Positions 6,465 through 10,776 of a DNA stretch of 10,776 bases are shown one piece after another. Below the pieces are notes generated by a model. It searched no databases. It saw only the letters and a list, made by a program, of their open reading frames with translations, and was not told where the DNA came from. A program made the position numbers and the translations under genes. The stretch covers positions 1-10,776 of the forward strand of contig BBXU01002982.1 of the NCBI GenBank assembly GCA_001598975.1, written 5' to 3'. The first letter of the stretch is position 1. Every line of letters begins with the position of its first letter. This DNA comes from Parachlorella kessleri. Its lineage: Eukaryota; Chlorophyta; Trebouxiophyceae; Chlorellales; Chlorellaceae.

Positions 6465-9400
6465 GTGGGAGTCATGTCTTCTTACCGGCGCCATAGTCAC
6501 CATTCTACTATCTGGCTCGCCTGTTTTTTGTGCGAGTTCTGCGCGCCTATTGTTCTGTGGACACCTGTGGTTCTTGCACCTACTGCCGTTGAGTGTGCCG
6601 GCCGTGCATGTTCTCTCTTGCCCACAACCTTAGCTAGCAGAGACGGTGTGGAGGGAACCAGTGTTGCTTCTGGTCAAACGTTGCCAGTGCCATGTTGCAT
6701 ATAATCATAGTCTGAGGTGATACGATTGCAGAGAGGAGCGAGTGGTACTCTGTGCTTGGCACAAAGTATGTATCCCCCACCCCACCCTTTGCTATGTGGG
6801 TCGGTTTTCGTGTTGTATTAAGGTGTGTTATATTGAAGACAGTGCATATATATTTGAACCTTCTGACGTGCCAGGAACCGACAGAGCCTGCGTCCCGGAG
6901 CTGGCGAGGCGGTCGCGGGCAGTCTGCTGTAGGGCATTGAGGCATGCGCTGAGGGAGTGAAGCTGAAGTAGCTCCGCTGCCAGCAGTAGCCAGGTGGTGC
7001 CGGGCTGCGCACTGCGCGTACCAAGTCAACCAGACGCGCCCCACACCTTCCTTACACCCAGCCATGACAAATGCTTATCCATGGGCACACCACGGTGTCA
7101 GGGAACTTGCCACCGAGACGCGTGATGAAACACACCCTGAATGCGGCAGGGAATTCAGGCCTGAAGCTGCCGCCTTCAGATTTTGAGTTTGGGCAATATT
7201 GCACAATCTCCAGTAGGCACGCCTGGCACTACTAGTACAGTTCAGTTGTACCTCGCGCCCTATTTGGCCCTGCCAACGACGCGTCTATTGCCCAGTTCCG
7301 CTTCCGTCATGTTGTGAGCATTTTGGCACCGATAGCACTCAATCGTGCAATACGGGGCCATAGGTCACCATCGATCGTGCGGCCGTGACAGTTCCCAAGC
7401 TGCCCTACGTCACCCTCGGCAGCCCTTCAGCCTCCAGCATACATCATGTCCTTCCACAATGAGGTTCTTACCTACATTCCGGAGTCTTGCACCCGCGTGG
7501 ACCCCAGCGACGCAAACGTCGATGACTCCCAGGACTTCAAACCCGGCGAAGCAAGCTATTGGACGGCAAGTCACGCTCCCTGCTACTTATTACTGTGCGC
7601 CTGATTTGTGGTACGGTATGACAGACACTGGCTGCTACAAACCTATCTAGCCGGTCTAGCCCTGGACAGCTTTTGGGGGTGGGGACCCACCAATACCCCA
7701 CTGCAGGCCGGGGCGGCTGACAAACCCCAGTGTTCCGCTGCTTGCGCCCCGGTTTTGGTGCCACACAACAACAGCTCCCCCTGGTGCACAACTTGGCGCC
7801 TGGTGTTGGCTGCAGGGCAAGATCGGTTCCATGATACCCGGGCTGGTACTCGGCGGCATATGCCTGGTCGGCTTTGTCCTTATGCTCCTCTGGGTAAGGG
7901 ACTCCGCTGGCCGTTGTATGCATTGTGCCTTTTGGCTGTGGCTGCGGCATATACCTGTTTGGAAAAGCTTCGCCGAAAGGAGCGATAAGAGGCAGCCGAC
8001 CAGGTGCCAGGTGCTGCCAGTATAGAGTGCCTTCTGGCTGTGACTGGCAGCATACACGTGGTCGGATGCCTCTTATTGCACGCTTGGGCGAGGCATTCCC
8101 AAACAAAGGGCTTGGCAGCCGTGGGCGCTGCAATTCTTGGCACCGGCTTTTGCCCAGGCTTGAGGCCTGAGAATTGCGCCACATTTTCTGGGAATCCCCA
8201 AACATGGAGGACGCACGACCATCTGTAGGCCGGCCAGCTGTTGCCAGGCCCTTCCATGCCCCAGCACGTGCCGCCTGAGTGCTGTGACAGGCTCCCGCAC
8301 AACACGCAGCCAAACTCTGTCGAGCACACGAGCTCGTCGTAATTAAGACTAGGGGTTCTGCTGACCTGGGCGGCTAGCCATCGCTTGGCCCCTGCTTGCG
8401 GCTGGGACCTTTTCTGCCCCGGGTGGCAGTACGCGCTCTGGGATGTATGCTCTGCGTCAAGAGGAGCTGGCACTGCCGCGTGCTTGCAGATCTGTGTGCG
8501 CTGCTGCCGCCGCCGGAGGCTGAACAGCAAGCCAGGTGCCCAAAAGCCGGGCAAGGAGGAGGGCACGCAGTTCCTAACCTCGCCAGCGGACGGCGGCAGC
8601 GTGGCCAGCGCGCCCCCCGCCTTCTATCAGGCGCCGCCAGGTTGGCAAGACATGTTGCTTGGTCTTGAGGCAGCAACCCACCCAACAGCACCTGCACTAG
8701 TATATCGTGCAGTGCAATTTTATAGCTCTGGGACGGGCTCCTTCCCAAGGGTGTATGAGCACACATTTACCACCATTACTATTGCTGCGGTAGCTGGCGG
8801 GCTCTTGTAACCTCCTTGCCATTCACATCCGTAAACACAGGCAGCAAGGACCTGCTGCCGCTGTGATTGCGCTGCAGAACACCCCGACTCGTGTGCGCCC
8901 AGCCTGCTGTTGCGCAACAACTGAGTCATGTTGCGTGTACTGGCTCTCCCTGCAGGGCGCCGGCGCCGGCGCTGGGCCAACGTGCTTGCGGCGTCGCTCC
9001 TGCTCCTCTCGCTGGCATCCGTGGGCACCGGGGCGTGGGCCATGGGGGAGAGCATTATGCAGACTGATACAGTGATCAGCAACTTCTGGGACTTGGTGGA
9101 CCAGGTTGAGGCCACGGTACGTCAGACACTAAGGTACCTCCCCCCCCCCCCCCCCAAGGACCACGCTCCCACTGCACATCTTGCGCAACGTACGCTCATG
9201 CAGGGCGTACACTGGATGCCATCTCACCCCATGCCCTGCTTTCAGTGCTCCTTCTTCAGAGCGAGAACAGCTGCTGTTCTCCCTTGCTTTTTCGCCCCTC
9301 CTGGTATAGCTTGGCTGCTGGGTTGATGGTAGTAGCCGTCACCCCGAGGCCTCATAATCAAATGCACCAGCTGTTGGTGGTGGGCGGGGGAGGGGGGAGC

Positions 9401-10349
9401 GCGGGGCCGGCAGCAGCCACCCCCGAGGCTACCCGTAGCTAGTGCATTGGTTCGTCACGCCTTACAGCCAGAACTGCATGCAAGGCAGTGGCCAGGACCG
9501 CACCCCACCAGAGCCCTGGGCTGGCTGGTGCTCCTGCAGATCAATACAGCCCAGCAGGACCTGGGGACCCTGTCCTACAGCATCAACCTGCTGCAGCCGG
9601 CTGCCTCCAAGCTGCGCAACGCTGCCCCGGGTGAGGCAGAGGGGCCCCTGCACATTTTGGTGCAGGCCAGGGAGGGGGGCAGTGCAGTCTATGTTATGGT
9701 GTGTGTGATGGTGGTGGTGGGGAGGGGGGGGGTAAGCCTCACTTTAGAGATAGCAGATGTGGGTGTGTGGGTGTGATGGGGCGGGGGGGATGGGCCTTGG
9801 TATCCAGAGAGGGAGCTGATGTGGGGTGGGTGTGAGTGTGTTGATGGGGGTGGGGTGTGAGTGTGGGTTTGGGGGGGGGGGGGGGCAGGGGTGCCTCCAT
9901 GTTCGTAGAGGACGGCCATTAAGGGCTTGCCTCACTGGCTAGTGAGGGTGTGTATGGCCAGAGGCCGTTAAGAGAAGCATTCGCTGGCGAGGGCATACCA
10001 CCCTGCCCGCAGCAGGGTCTCGACGGTGGTGGGCCGGCCCATGGCAAGGCAGCAAGGGCAAGGGCACACCTAGCAGCTGCCATTCTTAAGGCCCCAGCTC
10101 TTAATATTTTGGTGCTTGGACAGCCCACAATAGGGCAGGACTGGCAGGGCAGTGCGGGCAATGCCAACCAGTGAGGTTTGGGCGTGTGCAGGGCTGGCGC
10201 TGGCGGTGGCAAACGCCTTGAATGTCACGGAAGCTCAGGCGCAGCAGATACTGGATACCGTGGCTGGGCTGCCCCAGGACTCCATGACGGAGGCCAGCAC
10301 CACCATCAACACCACCGCGCTGCCCCTGCTGAGGGACCAGATCCTGGAG
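6354..10349 (+). CDS. Copy B: tandem paralogue of copy A, 3'-partial
   Basis: Proposed coding exons: 6354-about 6464 (signal peptide, uncertain), 7431-7565, 7816-7893, 8490-8640, 8956-9116, 9540-9630 and 10192-10349, followed by an intron that runs out of the window. Phases agree at every junction from 7565 onward, given a GC donor at 7566. Order: short ectodomain with SYWT, TM1, Cys/Arg juxtamembrane stretch and linker of about 50 residues, TM2, helical ectodomain. The YW element before TM1 and CC plus Arg after it recall plant At2g12400-like proteins. The remaining exons (TM3 to tail) must lie beyond 10776. Same strand and orientation as copy A, whose stop codon is about 280 bp upstream of the proposed start. 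Function unknown. The true start codon could instead be 7446. Confidence 0.72.
6465..7430 (+). other. Long first intron or 5' region of copy B
   Basis: If the 6354 exon is real this is a phase-0 intron of about 966 bp. Otherwise it holds the promoter and 5' UTR: a TATA-like catatatattt at 6845-6855 and an ATG in good context at 7064 that opens only 40 codons (MTNAYPWAHHGV...) without signal-peptide character. I see no repeat or recognised exon. Confidence 0.4.
7431..7565 (+). CDS. Copy B exon: N-terminal ectodomain
   Basis: An open frame after cccttcag encodes PPAYIMSFHNEVLTY, then IPESCTRVDPSDANVDD and FKPGEASYWT. It contains an internal ATG at 7446 that would serve as the start if no upstream exon exists. 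The frame closes with TGA at 7602-7604, so the exon must end earlier. The only good in-phase site is a GC donor, gcaagt, at 7566. The result reads SYWT then GKIGSM in the next exon, like the YW-then-TM1 junction of plant relatives. Confidence 0.65.
7566..7815 (+). other. Probable GC-AG intron of copy B
   Basis: The donor is gcaagt, the usual consensus of rare GC-AG introns, and the acceptor is ggctgcag. It is the only site found that joins the ectodomain exon to TM1 in phase 0 before the in-frame TGA. Confidence 0.55.
7816..7893 (+). CDS. Copy B exon: TM1
   Basis: Exactly 26 codons, phase 0 on both sides (ggctgcag acceptor, gtaagg donor at 7894). It encodes GKIGSMIPGLVLGGICLVGF and then VLMLLW, one hydrophobic helix. 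It joins directly to ICVRCCRRRRL in the next exon, which supplies the positive-inside flank and fixes an N-out, C-in orientation for TM1. Confidence 0.75.
7894..8489 (+). other. Copy B intron, 596 bp, carrying a fold-back repeat
   Basis: gtaagg to ttgcag. Its first half is occupied by nested direct and inverted repeats (entered separately). The second half, about 8220-8489, shows nothing recognisable. Confidence 0.68.
7925..8104. repeat. Imperfect inverted repeat with overlapping direct repeats (fold-back, MITE-like)
   Basis: Arm 7956-8022 pairs imperfectly with arm 8041-8104. Shared blocks read tgtttgg, cgcc, ataagaggca, ccgacca and ctgccagt in one arm and their reverse complements in the other. 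A direct repeat of about 30 bp overlaps it: 7925-7954 and 8027-8057 (gtgccttytggctgtg then gcagcatacac-like). No terminal duplication was confirmed. It may be a degenerate non-autonomous element or a locally formed palindrome. Confidence 0.6.
8490..8640 (+). CDS. Copy B exon: Cys/Arg juxtamembrane stretch and cytosolic linker
   Basis: Phase 0 after gcttgcag, phase 1 out at gttggc (8641), a weak donor. The choice is supported because the phase and the split Gly codon fit the next acceptor exactly. It encodes ICVRCCRRRRL, then a polar Gly/Pro/Lys-rich linker with KPGKEEGTQF and PPAFYQAPP. Cysteines beside the membrane are plausible palmitoylation sites (inference). The frame stays open to 8810, so read-through of the intron would give a short alternative C-terminus. 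Confidence 0.7.
8641..8955 (+). other. Copy B intron, 315 bp
   Basis: gttggc to ctgcag, phase 1. The weak donor leaves open that the exon end lies elsewhere. No repeat seen. A tgtaa at 8807-8811 overlaps the stop of the read-through frame and could act as an intronic polyadenylation signal. Confidence 0.6.
8956..9116 (+). CDS. Copy B exon: TM2 (paralogue of 172-332)
   Basis: Phase 1 in after ccctgcag, phase 0 out at gtacgt (9117), 161 nt as in copy A. It encodes RRRRRWANVLAASLLLLSLA, then SVGTGAWAMGESI and NFWDLVDQVEA. The 11 differences from copy A in 53 residues are mostly conservative, which argues for selection on the protein. Confidence 0.87.
9117..9539 (+). other. Copy B intron, 423 bp, with a 16-base poly-C run
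   Basis: gtacgt to ctgcag. A run of 16 Cs occupies 9140-9155 just after the donor, and a G-rich stretch lies near 9380-9405. No similarity to the copy A intron 333-833 is evident. Confidence 0.68.
9540..9630 (+). CDS. Copy B exon: helical ectodomain (paralogue of 834-924)
   Basis: Phase 0 after ctcctgcag, phase 1 out at gtgagg (9631), 91 nt. It encodes INTAQQDLGTLSYSINLLQP and AASKLRNAAP. TAQQDL and the LLQPA block are shared with copy A. Confidence 0.85.
9631..10191 (+). other. Copy B intron, 561 bp, with G-rich minisatellite
   Basis: gtgagg to tgtgcag. The first half is extremely G/T-rich (separate entry). The second half, about 9905-10191, has nothing recognisable. Confidence 0.68.
9661..9890 (+). 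repeat. G/T-rich simple-sequence and minisatellite tract
   Basis: Many runs of three or more Gs separated by T, TGT or A. Two 25 bp units lie at 9818-9842 and 9843-9867 (gatgtggggtgggtgtgagt-type), and a run of 15 Gs at 9871-9885. The transcribed strand pattern fits potential G-quadruplexes in the pre-mRNA. Confidence 0.7.
10192..10349 (+). CDS. Copy B exon: ectodomain with LPLLRDQILE motif (paralogue of 1432-1589)
   Basis: Phase 1 after gtgtgcag, phase 0 out at gtgggt (10350), 158 nt. It encodes LALAVANALNVTEAQAQQIL, then GLPQDSM, TINTTALPLLRDQILE. Two sequons (NVT, NTT) lie here. The C-terminal half is nearly the same as in copy A; the N-terminal half is not. It is the last copy B exon in the window. 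Confidence 0.86.
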
Positions 10350-10776
10350 GTGGGTATCGGATCCTGGGTGCGACGCCATGCTGGAATTTGCGCTGTCATT
10401 ATGTGGTGCAGGTCATTTGTCCAGGCCTGGTGCTTGCGCTGACGTGGGTCACGTCTAGTCACCCCTGCCGCAAGGTGCCTTCTTTCTAAGCTCTTCCCAG
10501 ACGGTGTTCGCCTGTGGGGCATGTGCCCAGTGCGTTTGTTTGGGTTTAAGCTGGCCCAAACCCTGGCCAACTGCCATGGGCTGGAAAAGGCCTCTGGAAG
10601 CCCACCCATTGTGCTGGCCAGTAGGCACTTGGCACGCTTCTTGCACCACCTCCAGACCAGCCCCTTGTGACACGTTGTGACGCTGACTTTTGCCGCCCCG
10701 TAAGACGACCAGCGGGCGGCCCACTGCCGCCAAGTCTGCGCCATGCATGTTCTGGTCAACACTGGCTCGCCCCCCC
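10350..10776 (+). other. Copy B intron, running out of the window
   Basis: Begins gtgggt. The copy A equivalent is 434 bp long, so the next exon (VVHDVQDY-like) is expected just beyond 10776. I looked for that exon here and did not find it. Confidence 0.62.

Noticed and set aside
6239..6475. A - strand open frame opposite the signal-peptide candidate.
   Set aside because: No recognisable motif, no splice or promoter support.
7180..7313. A possible extra exon (open frame beginning ILSLGNIAQS) ending at a good gtgagc donor.
   Set aside because: Its phase-2 end does not fit the acceptors before 7446, and the peptide has no family resemblance.
7537..8313. A 258-codon open frame on the - strand.
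   Set aside because: It runs antisense over the TM1 exon and through the fold-back repeat, so its length is explained by GC-rich composition and repeats. Its protein shows no domain.
7880..8566. A 228-codon - strand open frame.
   Set aside because: Overlaps the other - strand frame in another phase and covers an intron; compositional artefact.
7816..8810. First reading of the TM1 and Cys/Arg exons as the 3' end of a third gene or a truncated copy.
   Set aside because: The exon at 8490 joins in perfect phase (split Gly codon) to TM2 exon 8956, and TM1 followed by CC/Arg is the family's N-terminal order, so these are 5' exons of copy B.
9689..9935. Pro/His/Thr-rich - strand open frames.
   Set aside because: Translation of the G/T-rich simple-sequence tract; not a gene.

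Overview
The window looks like GC-rich nuclear DNA of a green alga, probably a chlorophycean (Haematococcus/Chlamydomonas-type). The reasons are short exons (69-162 bp apart from one 432 bp exon), introns of roughly 200-700 bp, donors mostly gtgagt-like, acceptors mostly ctgcag, and long poly-G and poly-C runs inside introns. This organism call is inference; no marker gene is present. No bacterial operon, RNA gene, transposase or CRISPR array is visible.

All coding signal that I can support is on the + strand and belongs to two tandem, head-to-tail paralogous genes for a five-pass membrane protein. Copy A has its 5' part outside the window; its last eleven coding exons run from 172 to the stop codon at 6075-6077. 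Copy B starts in 6.35-7.45 kb and leaves the window after its exon ending at 10349. Three exons are present in both copies (A 172-332, 834-924, 1432-1589; B 8956-9116, 9540-9630, 10192-10349). They have identical lengths (161, 91, 158 nt) and identical intron phases, and the first is identical at 42 of 53 residues. The introns between them share no obvious sequence.

Reading the 5' half from copy B and the 3' half from copy A gives a composite architecture: possible signal peptide, short ectodomain, TM1, Cys/Arg-rich juxtamembrane stretch and cytosolic linker, TM2, helical ectodomain with N-glycosylation sequons, TM3, short basic turn, TM4, second ectodomain with cysteines, TM5, cytosolic tail. 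From memory this order resembles the plant 'plasma membrane fusion protein/transmembrane protein' family (Arabidopsis At2g12400 and At2g25270-like, Dictyostelium DDB_G0292058-like), and its topology resembles prominin and Tweety. No biochemical function can be assigned. Copy A ends in a Gln/Pro/Ala-rich low-complexity tail.

Layout: 1-171 intron of copy A; 172-6077 copy A exons and introns; 6078-6353 3' UTR/intergenic; 6354-about 6464 candidate signal-peptide exon of copy B; about 6465-7430 long intron or 5' region; 7431-10349 copy B exons and introns; 10350-10776 intron. Points worth a second look are a one-base frame discontinuity between copy A exons 2635-2768 and 3187-3293, a probable GC-AG intron in copy B, a fold-back repeat in the longest copy B intron inside its coding part, and a G-rich minisatellite in another.
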